From positions 1 to 7,360 of the forward strand of contig CAZIBG010000029.1 of NCBI GenBank assembly GCA_964536985.1: a DNA stretch of 7,360 bases. Reading direction: 5' to 3'. Shown one piece after another: positions 1-6,260 of the stretch (within the stretch, counting starts at the first letter, position 1; each line of letters opens with the position of its first letter). The notes below the pieces were generated by a model. That model made no database searches, had not been told where the DNA came from, and saw only the letters and a program-made list of their open reading frames with translations. The position numbers and the translations under genes were made by a program. This DNA comes from CAZIBG01 sp964536985 (GTDB lineage Bacteria > Patescibacteriota > Saccharimonadia > Saccharimonadales > AWTP1-31).

Positions 1-740
1 TCAAATCCTAAGCCAAGTAACGATATCAGGCCTACTACTACGATCCGTGTTGCGTTTGCAGAAATCGGTATGGTTGCTGCAGTCGCTATGATGAAGCCAA
101 AAATACCACCGGCCCACCATGTCTTAGATCTGGCTAGTACTGCCACTATCCAGGAAAATGCTCCTAGACCGATGTACAGAAGGAGTAATAGTAGGCCGAT
201 CGGGTCCTCGACGTCGTCTATCCCCTTGCTTGGGCTAGCAACATATTCGTTATGGATTGAAGAAATAATAGCTTCCACACCGTTACTAATCCCAGCGTAG
301 TAGTTCTCTCGCTTAAACGAAGGAGTAATATCGTCTCGGATGATTTGGCCGGATCGGGCATCGGTCAGGGCTCCTTCGAGGCCGTAGCCAGCTTCGATTC
401 GTAGTTTACGATCATCTTTAACCACCAACAATAGTACGCCATTATTATTTGATTTTTGGCCTACGCCCCAGCCACGGGCGACCTTAATGGAGTAATCTTC
501 GAGCGAATCACCATTAAGGGTAGGGATCATAAGCACGGCAATCTCGTTACCGGACTTAGCTTCTTCTGCTGCAATGGTTGCCGATAGTTCTGAAATCTGG
601 GCGGGGTTCAGAGTACTGGTTTGGTCAACAACTGATGTGTCTGTCGGAGCAGGCGGTATATCGAGGGCGTAGACCGCCCCGTGACCGAAAAGAATTACAG
701 CTGCAAGCAGTGAACCGATGAGGTACTTAAGACGTTTCAT
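1..740 (-). CDS. TPM-domain secreted/membrane protein (YgcG-like), 3' end cut by the window edge
   Basis: A reading frame on the minus strand opens with ATG at 740 and stays open to base 1, giving 246 residues with no stop, so the C-terminus is missing. Residues 1-25 look like a signal peptide (basic MKRLK, hydrophobic core, AVYA before LDIPP). Residues about 36-165 match the TPM (TLP18.3/Psb32/MOLO-1) fold as I know it: GWGVGQKSNNNGVLLLV at 90-106 and RIEAGYGLEGALTD at 114-127 are the family's most typical stretches. Hydrophobic segments follow at about 181-202, 209-227 and 231-246. Family members often end in a Gly/Ser-rich tail, which would lie outside the window. The gene starts 15 bases after the lemA stop with no clear Shine-Dalgarno site, so it is probably co-transcribed with lemA. 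TPM and LemA genes are frequently adjacent. The domain has been linked to phosphatase activity or complex assembly, but its role in bacteria is unclear. Confidence 0.9.
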   Translation of the reverse strand, partial: MKRLKYLIGSLLAAVILFGHGAVYALDIPPAPTDTSVVDQTSTLNPAQISELSATIAAEEAKSGNEIAVLMIPTLNGDSLEDYSIKVARGWGVGQKSNNNGVLLLVVKDDRKLRIEAGYGLEGALTDARSGQIIRDDITPSFKRENYYAGISNGVEAIISSIHNEYVASPSKGIDDVEDPIGLLLLLLYIGLGAFSWIVAVLARSKTWWAGGIFGFIIATAATIPISANATRIVVVGLISLLGLGF

Positions 741-755
741 AGCTGAAACGGGACT

Positions 756-1352
756 CTATTGACCGAAGTTTACGGTTGGTGCTTTGTCGGCGCCTTGATC
801 GGCTTGGAAGTAAGGGAACTGATCAAAGTTGAATATACCAGCAGTCACATTGGTTGGGAACTTCTGGACGCTTGAGTTATAGCCACTTGCGGCGTCGTTA
901 AAGTCCTTTCGAGCTACGGCAATCCGGTTTTCGGTGCCTTCTAATTGAACTTGTAGATCCTGGAATGCTCCAACAGCTTTAAGTTCAGGGTAGTTTTCTG
1001 TTATTGCTAAGAGCTTACCAAGTGCTTGGCTTAGTTCGCCTTGGGCGTCTTGGTATTTCTGTAGTTGTTCGGGAGTAGCATTGCTTGGATCGATGGTGAT
1101 GCTGGTTGCTTTTGAACGGGCCTCCACTACGCCAGTAAGTGTGGTTTGTTCAAAGTTAGCCGCACCTTTTACCGTACTGACAAGATTAGGGATGAGATCA
1201 GAACGGCGTTGGTACTGTGTTTGCACATTAGATAGTGACTTACGGACGTTCTCGCGCTTCCCGACGAGCCCGTTATAGCTTCCGCCAATACTTAGTAACA
1301 GAACAAGCACGATGCCAGCGATTATTGCCGGGATTTTCCATTCTTTTTTCAT
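756..1352 (-). CDS. lemA: LemA family membrane protein
   Basis: This 198-residue protein has one N-terminal membrane segment (about residues 7-24) followed by a long helical domain, the standard LemA layout and length. Family hallmarks visible are YNGLVGKRENVRKSL (26-40), QRRSDLIPNLVSTVKG (48-63), LLAITENYPELKA (114-126), LEGTENRIAVARKDFN (137-152), FPTNVTAG (165-172) and the terminal APTVNF (191-196). LemA proteins are thought to sit in the membrane with the N-terminus outside and the helical bundle in the cytoplasm; their molecular function is not settled. The start is supported by AAGGAGA at 1359-1365, six bases upstream. The TPM gene follows after 15 bases, suggesting a two-gene transcript. 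The stop is TAG, the only non-TAA stop among the genes here whose ends are seen. Confidence 0.95.
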   Translation of the reverse strand: MKKEWKIPAIIAGIVLVLLLSIGGSYNGLVGKRENVRKSLSNVQTQYQRRSDLIPNLVSTVKGAANFEQTTLTGVVEARSKATSITIDPSNATPEQLQKYQDAQGELSQALGKLLAITENYPELKAVGAFQDLQVQLEGTENRIAVARKDFNDAASGYNSSVQKFPTNVTAGIFNFDQFPYFQADQGADKAPTVNFGQ

Positions 1353-1358
1353 TGTTAT

Positions 1359-1380
1359 TCTCCTTAGTTGAAGTATATCA
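1359..1380 (-). promoter_or_regulatory. lemA promoter -10 and ribosome binding site
   Basis: Reading the minus strand, TGA-TATACT lies at 1380-1372, an extended -10 box of the TGn type. No convincing -35 box is seen 16-18 bases further upstream. AAGGAGA follows at 1365-1359. A transcript starting about seven bases after the -10 would begin close to this ribosome binding site, giving a leader of only about 13 bases. Confidence 0.6.
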
Positions 1381-1415
1381 TGTGGCGCTAACGCAGATAG
1401 ATTACATAATGCTTG

Positions 1416-1441
1416 TGTTAGAATACCCGCATAACAAGGAT
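1416..1441 (+). promoter_or_regulatory. Pilin-like gene promoter (extended -10) and ribosome binding site
   Basis: TGT-TAGAAT at 1416-1424 is an extended -10 box. No -35 box is recognisable. AAGGAT at 1436-1441 is a Shine-Dalgarno site close to the ATG at 1446. The box faces away from the lemA -10 at 1377-1372, so the two genes are transcribed divergently from a spacer of under 100 bases. Confidence 0.55.
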
Positions 1442-1445
1442 AATC

Positions 1446-1982
1446 ATGAAAATAAAAAATGATGGTTTTACAGGAATCGAGTTTGTAATAATAATTGCGG
1501 TTCTAGGGCTAATATTCAGCGCCGGTTGGTGTGTTTGGAAGCAAGATCGCAATACATCTGCCGTAAGTTCTATCGAAAAGACTCAGACAAAAGACAGTGC
1601 GCCGACTACGGAGGAGCAAACTACACTAGAGATTCCAGAATGGGGTGTCAAACTGGTTTCCAGGTATTCAGGTCGCTTGACCTACAAGATCATTGACCAA
1701 GACGGAACATTGTCTAAGGGCGATATGGACGCTTATGATTCACGGGCAGAACTTTCATTTAAGAGTGGAGTGGTCGACGATCAAAGCTGCATGCCCGGGT
1801 TTGATCTATATAGACTTAAAGGGAGTCCTAAAACTGCTGACACCGCAGAGCTGATAGGCGGAGTTTACTATGCCAGTGACGGTGCACCTGGACCGTGCTC
1901 AAACGATCCAGAAAACCACGACGACATGGTAAAGAGCGAAGTCATAAACGACTTCTCGATGAGCAATCTCAAAGAGTTATAA
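1446..1982 (+). CDS. Type IV pilin-like (pseudopilin) secreted protein
   Basis: The 178-residue product begins MKIKNDG|FTGIEF, with a short charged leader, Gly at -1 (residue 7), Phe at +1 and Glu at +5 (residue 12). A hydrophobic helix follows to about residue 31. This is the class III signal recognised by prepilin peptidase PilD in type IV pili and type II secretion. After the helix comes a polar Ser/Thr/Glu-rich linker (about 37-62), then a globular region that opens with IPEWGVKL and holds Cys115 and Cys151, which could form a disulfide outside the membrane. A third Cys (29) lies inside the helix. I do not recognise the C-terminal domain. No other pilus gene lies in the window, so it could be a minor pilin or an unrelated surface protein using the pilin sorting signal. 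The start is supported by AAGGAT just upstream. Confidence 0.75.
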   Translation: MKIKNDGFTGIEFVIIIAVLGLIFSAGWCVWKQDRNTSAVSSIEKTQTKDSAPTTEEQTTLEIPEWGVKLVSRYSGRLTYKIIDQDGTLSKGDMDAYDSRAELSFKSGVVDDQSCMPGFDLYRLKGSPKTADTAELIGGVYYASDGAPGPCSNDPENHDDMVKSEVINDFSMSNLKEL

Positions 1983-1983
1983 C

Positions 1984-1992
1984 TGATACAAT
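1984..1992 (+). promoter_or_regulatory. Extended -10 promoter of the MFS gene
   Basis: TGA-TACAAT begins directly after the TAA of the pilin-like gene. The expected start of transcription is near 1999, which is also the A of an ATG (see the small ORF at 1999). No -35 box is evident in the coding sequence upstream. The MFS gene may also be reached by read-through, because no terminator is seen between the two genes. Confidence 0.5.
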
Positions 1993-1998
1993 AGGCAG

Positions 1999-2028
1999 AT
2001 GAGAAAGTCCATAAGCGATGAATCCTGA
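1999..2028 (+). CDS. Possible leaderless upstream ORF, nine codons (MRKSISDES), overlapping the MFS start
   Basis: An ATG lies exactly six bases after the TACAAT box, the same spacing as at two other genes here that look leaderless. It opens nine codons ending in TGA at 2026-2028. The frame overlaps the MFS start codon (2018) in another register, so ribosomes finishing it would stop eight bases past that ATG and could re-initiate. The MFS gene has no strong Shine-Dalgarno site of its own; GAGAAAG at 2001-2007 is weak and rather far away. The reading frame is seen directly. Its translation and any coupling are inference, and it may be chance. Confidence 0.25.
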   Translation: MRKSISDES

Positions 2029-3229
2029 CGCCGGATTGCCACGCTATTCTTTTAAGCGGTTAGCCCACGTATCCCGCAATATTCGTATTCTGTTTGTCCA
2101 GCAATTCCTGGAAGGGTTGGTTCCAATCTATGCTTTATACCCAATTATGTTCGGAAGAGTTGGAGGATTGAGTATAGAGCAGATCGGTTTTCTGTTTGCA
2201 ATCTGGTCACTGGCGTACCTAGTCTCTGAGCTGCCTAGTGGTGTCCTGGCAGACTATTGGTCCCGCAAGAACGTTATGATCTTGGGCGGGGTAGCGCGTG
2301 GGTTTGCATTCTTGATTTGGTTATTATCACCAACGTTCACCGGATATGCGGTTGGTTTTGCATTATGGGGCTTTACCATTGCATGTTCCTCTGGATCCTC
2401 GACCGCCTATTTACACAGCGAGCTAACAACTGAGGGCAAGGAGCACCAGTTTGCTAAATACCTAGGTAGATTAAAGTCGATGTACTGGGCTGGGACGTTG
2501 CTTGGATTTTTGATTGCAGCAATCTTGACGTTAAAACACTCTACGATTCTGCTGACTATAAGTATCGCTTCCTCCTTTATCTATTCTGCAGTACTGCTAT
2601 TTGCCACGGAGCACCCATATGAACGACAAGATTCGTACATAAAAACACTCATTGCCGGCTTTCAGGAAGTAATGCGCTCTAAAAAGCTTCGATACTTATG
2701 CACGGTCATGTTCTCTATCTACCTTATTATTGGGGTACTTGAAGAGCTGTTCCCGCGCCTCTATGCTGGACTTGGCCTGAGTGATACTATCGTTGCGCTA
2801 ATTTCGGCGTTTTGCATGAGCGTGGTAGTTCTACTTTTGGTGAAGATAGAAAGGTTCGTTAAATTTTCGTATTCTAAACAAGTTTTGATTATGAGCGCAG
2901 CACTGATCTTACTAGTTACGGGGGTAGCAATTGGAAAGTCCTACGCGGCAGTTTTGATCTTGATGTTCAATTTGGTGTATCAGTTGTTCCGTCCGGTTTT
3001 TGAGCATCATATCCAAGACGTGGCCAAGGGTAGCGAGCGTGCCACAATTGGCTCCATTCCTGGACTTATCGGCGGTTTACTTGGAGCCGGTGTTTTTGCG
3101 ATACTTGGCAAGGTCTCGGCAATCACTAGTGAACGTTCGGCCATCGCCTACTATGGGATTATCTGGTTCTTCCTGATGCTTATTCTGAGTGCCTGGGGCA
3201 TGAAGTTTTCTCGCAAACCAGCTAGATAA
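2018..3229 (+). CDS. Major facilitator superfamily (MFS) transporter
   Basis: This 403-residue, very hydrophobic protein is of usual MFS length, with about 12 predicted membrane helices in two halves joined by a polar central loop (about residues 197-222). The MFS signature motif A is clear between helices 2 and 3: GVLADYWSRKN at residues 75-85, with Asp79, Arg83 and Lys84. Other polar loop features are YLHSELTTEGKEHQFAKYLG (131-150), and FRPVFEHHIQDVAKGSERAT (324-343) in the second half. The substrate cannot be read from the sequence; multidrug or metabolite efflux is typical of related 12-helix proteins. The ATG at 2018 leaves a normal short cytoplasmic N-terminus of about 22 residues. It stands between a pilin-like gene and a DNA-binding regulator, and no functional link is evident. 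Confidence 0.85.
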   Translation: MNPDAGLPRYSFKRLAHVSRNIRILFVQQFLEGLVPIYALYPIMFGRVGGLSIEQIGFLFAIWSLAYLVSELPSGVLADYWSRKNVMILGGVARGFAFLIWLLSPTFTGYAVGFALWGFTIACSSGSSTAYLHSELTTEGKEHQFAKYLGRLKSMYWAGTLLGFLIAAILTLKHSTILLTISIASSFIYSAVLLFATEHPYERQDSYIKTLIAGFQEVMRSKKLRYLCTVMFSIYLIIGVLEELFPRLYAGLGLSDTIVALISAFCMSVVVLLLVKIERFVKFSYSKQVLIMSAALILLVTGVAIGKSYAAVLILMFNLVYQLFRPVFEHHIQDVAKGSERATIGSIPGLIGGLLGAGVFAILGKVSAITSERSAIAYYGIIWFFLMLILSAWGMKFSRKPAR

Positions 3230-3239
3230 CCCTTAGCAT

Positions 3240-3262
3240 ATGCAAATTGCTAGTGCTTGCAT
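3240..3262 (+). promoter_or_regulatory. Inverted and direct repeat before the winged-helix gene, candidate operator
   Basis: ATGCAA (3240-3245) and TTGCAT (3257-3262) form a perfect six-base inverted repeat with an 11-base gap. Within it TTGC occurs at 3247 and again at 3257, exactly 10 bases apart, the helical phasing expected of tandem OmpR-type binding. The right arm coincides with the proposed -35 box of the downstream gene, which encodes an OmpR-type DNA-binding domain. Autoregulation is therefore plausible but is inference. Confidence 0.35.
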
Positions 3263-3298
3263 GTTTAGTTAATGAGTTTAAAATATATTGCTTAAGGA
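3257..3298 (+). promoter_or_regulatory. Promoter and ribosome binding site of the winged-helix gene
   Basis: TTGCAT (3257-3262) and TAAAAT (3279-3284) are separated by 16 bases and match -35 and -10 boxes. AAGGA at 3294-3298 lies five bases before the ATG at 3304. Together these favour 3304 over an in-frame TTG at 3247 as the start of translation. Confidence 0.6.
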
Positions 3299-3303
3299 CA
3301 ATT

Positions 3304-3861
3304 ATGACCGATTTTGAACGACTAGACAGAGCCCCCAACCAACCCCGAATTTCTACTTCTTTAGCTTCTCTTGCTACAGGGGCAACTACCGAGCTGCCAG
3401 CTGCCGACATTTACTATACGGCAGGCGGCGAACTGGCGATCCCGCGCGATACTATTTTGGCCCTTGCACAAAGAGTTGTGCGGGATGATCTGGCAGTGGT
3501 TCTCGTAGATATTAACGACGAACCGGTTAAACGCCCGGAGCCATTACCTATGATGCCCGGGGTCGAGTTAGACATTGCTGGATTTTCCTTAAAGATAGAT
3601 GGCAAGGATTTGGATCCGCCACTTACCTATAGCGAGTTCGAAGTGCTACGCATTCTATTAGAGAATCCAGGCGTCGCCATCACGCGTGAAGAATTTTATG
3701 AAAGAGTATGGAATGACGTTACGGGTATTGCTGCAGAGAATAAGCCGCTAAATGTGTTAGTTTGCCGGCTTCGTAAGAAGCTAGGTGATCCAGCGAATAA
3801 ACTCATTGAAACAGCTGTTAATGTGGGGTATCGATTCAACCCAAATGCAACCGATGATTAA
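3304..3861 (+). CDS. Receiverless OmpR-type winged-helix DNA-binding protein
   Basis: The product has 185 residues. Residues about 88-178 form a Trans_reg_C (OmpR/PhoB C-terminal) winged helix: LTYSEFEVLRILLENPG (107-123), ITREEFYERVWND (126-138), the recognition helix PLNVLVCRLRKKL (148-160) and the wing ETAVNVGYRF (169-178). Residues 1-87 are not a response-regulator receiver: they are too short, and I see no acidic pocket or phosphorylatable Asp motif. This part has a polar start, then a segment with LAIPRDTILALAQRVVRDDLAVV (44-66 region) and a Pro-rich stretch (74-85) that looks like a linker. I do not recognise the N-terminal region. It could sense a ligand or partner directly. The start is set by AAGGA and a promoter. 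A histidine kinase gene lies 0.7 kb downstream, so a link is possible, but phosphorylation by it is not supported. Confidence 0.85.
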   Translation: MTDFERLDRAPNQPRISTSLASLATGATTELPAADIYYTAGGELAIPRDTILALAQRVVRDDLAVVLVDINDEPVKRPEPLPMMPGVELDIAGFSLKIDGKDLDPPLTYSEFEVLRILLENPGVAITREEFYERVWNDVTGIAAENKPLNVLVCRLRKKLGDPANKLIETAVNVGYRFNPNATDD

Positions 3862-3879
3862 CACATTAGTATTTCTGTA

Positions 3880-3894
3880 AGCACAAGCAGTGCT
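3880..3894 (+). promoter_or_regulatory. Small hairpin at the DUF2721 promoter
   Basis: AGCAC (3880-3884) and GTGCT (3890-3894) pair around AAGCA and overlap the first base of the -10 box. Without a T-run it is a poor terminator. A site in this position could be an operator. The stretch GTAAGCACAAGCA (3877-3889) is also close to the complement of bases in the previous promoter (GCAAGCACTAGCA, 3246-3258, minus strand). Confidence 0.3.
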
Positions 3895-3899
3895 ACTAT
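3891..3899 (+). promoter_or_regulatory. Extended -10 promoter giving a leaderless transcript for the DUF2721 gene
   Basis: TGC-TACTAT is followed by six bases and then the ATG at 3906. Transcription normally begins six to eight bases after a -10 box, so the message would start at or next to the start codon. No ribosome binding site precedes this ATG, which agrees with leaderless initiation. No -35 box is apparent. Confidence 0.6.
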
Positions 3900-3905
3900 T
3901 GAATC

Positions 3906-4334
3906 ATGAATATTCCACTTACAACCCCAGCCCTTTTATTTCCAGCCATCGCAATATTGATGCTTGGCTACGTTAATCGTTACGTAAGCGCGGCAGGCGT
4001 GATCCGTAGTTTCAAGAAAGATTACGATACTGGCTACGTGCACACTCAGATTGTTGGCCAGCTCAGAATACTTCGCACTCGCATAGGTTTATTACGAGTT
4101 ATGATGATGATCGGCGCAGTGGCATTATTGATGGCTTGTTTGTCGATGTTCATGATTTACCAGGAGTTCACAGATCTTGGCGGACTAACATTCGGCGCCT
4201 CACTAATAGCAATGATTACCAGCACGGTGTTATCAGTGGTAGAGACTTCATTGTCCAACAAGTCATTGCTCATAGAACTGGATGATGTTTTGAATAAAGA
4301 ACTTAAGAAGGGTCACCATGGCGAAGGTAAATAA
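3906..4334 (+). CDS. DUF2721 family membrane protein
   Basis: The 142-residue protein starts MNIPLTTPALLFPAIAILML, followed by GYVNRYVSAAGVIRSF; the TPALLFPAI...YxNRY opening is what I know of the DUF2721 family. Three membrane helices are likely at about 6-24, 65-85 and 91-112. A charged loop (about 35-62) contains QLRILRTRIGLLRVMM, the Arg-rich segment typical before helix 2. The C-terminus is hydrophilic and Lys/His-rich. The family's function is unknown. The ATG stands six bases after a -10 box with no ribosome binding site. Its last 17 bases overlap the next gene, so the two are very likely co-expressed. The position between a DNA-binding regulator and a sensor kinase suggests a part in signalling at the membrane, which is inference only. 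Confidence 0.75.
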   Translation: MNIPLTTPALLFPAIAILMLGYVNRYVSAAGVIRSFKKDYDTGYVHTQIVGQLRILRTRIGLLRVMMMIGAVALLMACLSMFMIYQEFTDLGGLTFGASLIAMITSTVLSVVETSLSNKSLLIELDDVLNKELKKGHHGEGK

Positions 4335-4521
4335 AAAGAATACCAAAGCACCAAAGACCATAAGTACTACGGCAGCTAAACACGAACATAAGATCTGGCT
4401 GGGTGTAGGTGTTATTGGGCTTTTATTTGCGTACGAGACACAACAAGATTTTATCGTCATGCTGTTTGCTGCAATTACTGGCGTAGCCGTTAACAACATC
4501 AGCCGACTGAGCAAGGAATAA
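4318..4521 (+). CDS. Small Lys-rich membrane protein, unrecognised
   Basis: This 67-residue ORF begins inside the end of the DUF2721 gene in another frame, with a 17-base overlap. AAGAAGG at 4305-4311 lies six bases before its ATG and is a usable ribosome binding site. The first 25 residues are strongly basic (Lys 3, 6, 7, 10, 13, 21, 25) with no hydrophobic stretch. They are followed by two short hydrophobic segments at about 26-39 and 45-58, separated by YETQQD, which could form a hairpin in the membrane. It ends SRLSKE. The overlap, ribosome binding site and amphipathic pattern support a real gene; a chance ORF of this length cannot be fully excluded. No family is recognised. It may be a partner of the upstream DUF2721 protein. 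Confidence 0.65.
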   Translation: MAKVNKKNTKAPKTISTTAAKHEHKIWLGVGVIGLLFAYETQQDFIVMLFAAITGVAVNNISRLSKE

Positions 4522-4535
4522 TCTTGGCCAACTCT

Positions 4536-4564
4536 TTGTAGTTAGTAACCGTAACCAGTATAAT
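4536..4564 (+). promoter_or_regulatory. Histidine kinase promoter with tandem GTAACC in the spacer
   Basis: TTGTAG (4536-4541) and a perfect TATAAT (4559-4564) are separated by 17 bases. The ATG at 4574 follows nine bases after the -10, so the leader would be only about two or three bases. Inside the spacer GTAACC occurs twice in direct succession (4545-4556), preceded by GTTA, which makes GTTAGTAAC an inverted repeat. This is a possible regulator site. Confidence 0.65.
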
Positions 4565-4573
4565 AAGAAGATT

Positions 4574-6250
4574 ATGGCAGTTAGCCAAACCGCGCCCGAT
4601 CAAGAAGAGCCAGCCGTTTCGGCAAAGCTCATCAGTCCGGCCGCTCTAGGGGTGGCTGCTTTGATTACCCTCGATTTGATCAATGGTGCAACTTTTTCAA
4701 AGAACCAAACATTGGTACTTGGCTTCGTCAGTGTAATCATTGCGCTCGCAATTAGTCATTTTGCAAAATTTGCCGAGTTCGGTCGTCGTCACGCATTCTA
4801 TTTATATATCTATCATTGGCTGCTTAGTTTTGCTCTGATATTTTTGGTCCCAACACTGTCCTATTACCTGTATCTATGGGTGATGTTTATGTATCTGGCA
4901 GAGTTCTTTTATCAAGCAAAAGGTGTGGCAATTAGTGCTTTTGCACTGCTCACCACCATGGTCATGGGTAGTCTGTATCAGCAGAACGGACTCGATCAGA
5001 AGATTCTGCTGCATATCGGTGCTGAGTTTGCCATCATATTAGCGGTCAACATGGTCATGACCAAGTTGGCATTCGGCAATCGTAAGAGGCGTGCCGAAAT
5101 GTACAGCAAAGCCCTCCATGCCGAGGTCGAGCATAGTCGATTGGAAGCATTGATTAACTCCATGAGTGACGGTGTAATTGCTACCGACGAAAGGGGTAAG
5201 ATTCTTAGCTACAATGCTGCAGCACTGGATCTACTAGATACCAACGTTACGCTCACCGGGCAGTTCATTAGCGATTACCTAAAGATTTCTGATGCCCAAG
5301 ACCAGTCTGTAGACATAATGGATATCGCTCGTACCACTAGCTATCTGCAGAGGCGTAGCGATCTCAGTATGGACTACGGTGACCACGACAAGATAGCACT
5401 CGACATAAACATAAGTCGTATTGCGCGATCAACAGTGCTTGCCAAGCAGCAGGGATTTACCTTTTTGCTTCGTGACATTACCCTTCAAAAATCATTAGAT
5501 GAAGAGCGTGATTTGTTTATATCCGAAGTAAGTCATGAGTTACGCACTCCGCTCACTATTGCGGAAGGAGAAATGTCTATGGCCGTACTGTTAACTGATA
5601 AGCCACAAGTTAACATAAGCGACGTTAAAAGCTCCGTCGTCAAGGCGCATGATCAGGTCATGTTCTTGGCTGATATGGTCAATGACCTTTCGGCTTTGTC
5701 GCGTGCACAACGGGACGACAAGAGCATGGAAGTCGAGACCTTTGCTGTGGCTGATGTCTTCAAGGAACTCAATGAAACCTATCATCCGCAGGCTGAAAAG
5801 AAAGGCCTGTTCATTAAAATGGATATTGACCCAAACGTGCCAGAACTAACCACATCGCGCTTGTACTTCCGTGAGATCATGCAGAATTTTATCACTAACG
5901 CTATCAAATACACCGATACAGGCGGCCTAACCATTACTGGTAAATCAGTAGACCGTGACCACATTATTATTGGGGTCACGGACACGGGCGCTGGGATCGC
6001 CAAGACCGAACAGGCCAAAGTCTACCAAAAGTTCTGGCGCTCAGAAGACCCACTTACTCGATCTACCGGTGGAACAGGACTCGGATTGTTTATCACTGCA
6101 AAGCTTGCACATCGTATTGGCGCCGAGCTCAAGCTGGATTCTAAGCTTAAAGAGGGTTCCACTTTCTCAATCGTCATGCCTATAAAAGCAGTTAAAGAAG
6201 TGGACCAGCACAACGTCGTTAAGGATGAGGTCTCTCGTATTTTCGCTTAA
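4574..6250 (+). CDS. Membrane PAS sensor histidine kinase
   Basis: The 558-residue protein has an N-terminal block of about six hydrophobic segments (roughly 22-40, 45-63, 75-95, 97-113, 117-135, 144-166), then a short helical linker. A PAS domain follows (about 185-305; INSMSDGVIATDERGKILSYN at 194-214). The HisKA H-box is FISEVSHELRTPLT (315-328), with His321 as the phosphate acceptor. The HATPase_c domain shows an N-box with QNFITNAIKYT (437-447), G1 DTGAGI (470-475), an F-box around YQKFW (484-488) and G2 GGTGLGL (499-505). All catalytic motifs are intact, so an active kinase is expected. Short loops between helices give no periplasmic sensor domain, so sensing may occur in the membrane or through PAS. 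No receiver-domain partner is found in the window; the nearest regulator (3304-3861) lacks one. It has its own promoter and a nearly leaderless start. Confidence 0.95.
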   Translation: MAVSQTAPDQEEPAVSAKLISPAALGVAALITLDLINGATFSKNQTLVLGFVSVIIALAISHFAKFAEFGRRHAFYLYIYHWLLSFALIFLVPTLSYYLYLWVMFMYLAEFFYQAKGVAISAFALLTTMVMGSLYQQNGLDQKILLHIGAEFAIILAVNMVMTKLAFGNRKRRAEMYSKALHAEVEHSRLEALINSMSDGVIATDERGKILSYNAAALDLLDTNVTLTGQFISDYLKISDAQDQSVDIMDIARTTSYLQRRSDLSMDYGDHDKIALDINISRIARSTVLAKQQGFTFLLRDITLQKSLDEERDLFISEVSHELRTPLTIAEGEMSMAVLLTDKPQVNISDVKSSVVKAHDQVMFLADMVNDLSALSRAQRDDKSMEVETFAVADVFKELNETYHPQAEKKGLFIKMDIDPNVPELTTSRLYFREIMQNFITNAIKYTDTGGLTITGKSVDRDHIIIGVTDTGAGIAKTEQAKVYQKFWRSEDPLTRSTGGTGLGLFITAKLAHRIGAELKLDSKLKEGSTFSIVMPIKAVKEVDQHNVVKDEVSRIFA

Positions 6251-6260
6251 GAACTAATGG

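Noticed and set aside
70..300. Plus-strand frame of 76 codons
   Set aside because: It is antisense to the TPM-domain gene, whose family match is clear.
1235..1462. Plus-strand frame running over the lemA start and the intergenic region
   Set aside because: It is antisense to lemA and crosses both divergent promoters; its Arg-rich composition looks like a shadow frame.
3247..3303. Upstream TTG start for the winged-helix gene
   Set aside because: The extra 19 codons cover the -35, -10 and ribosome binding site that serve the ATG at 3304.
6251..6260. Terminator between the convergent kinase and membrane genes
   Set aside because: Only 10 bases lie between the stops, and no GC-rich hairpin with a T-run was found there or just inside either gene end.
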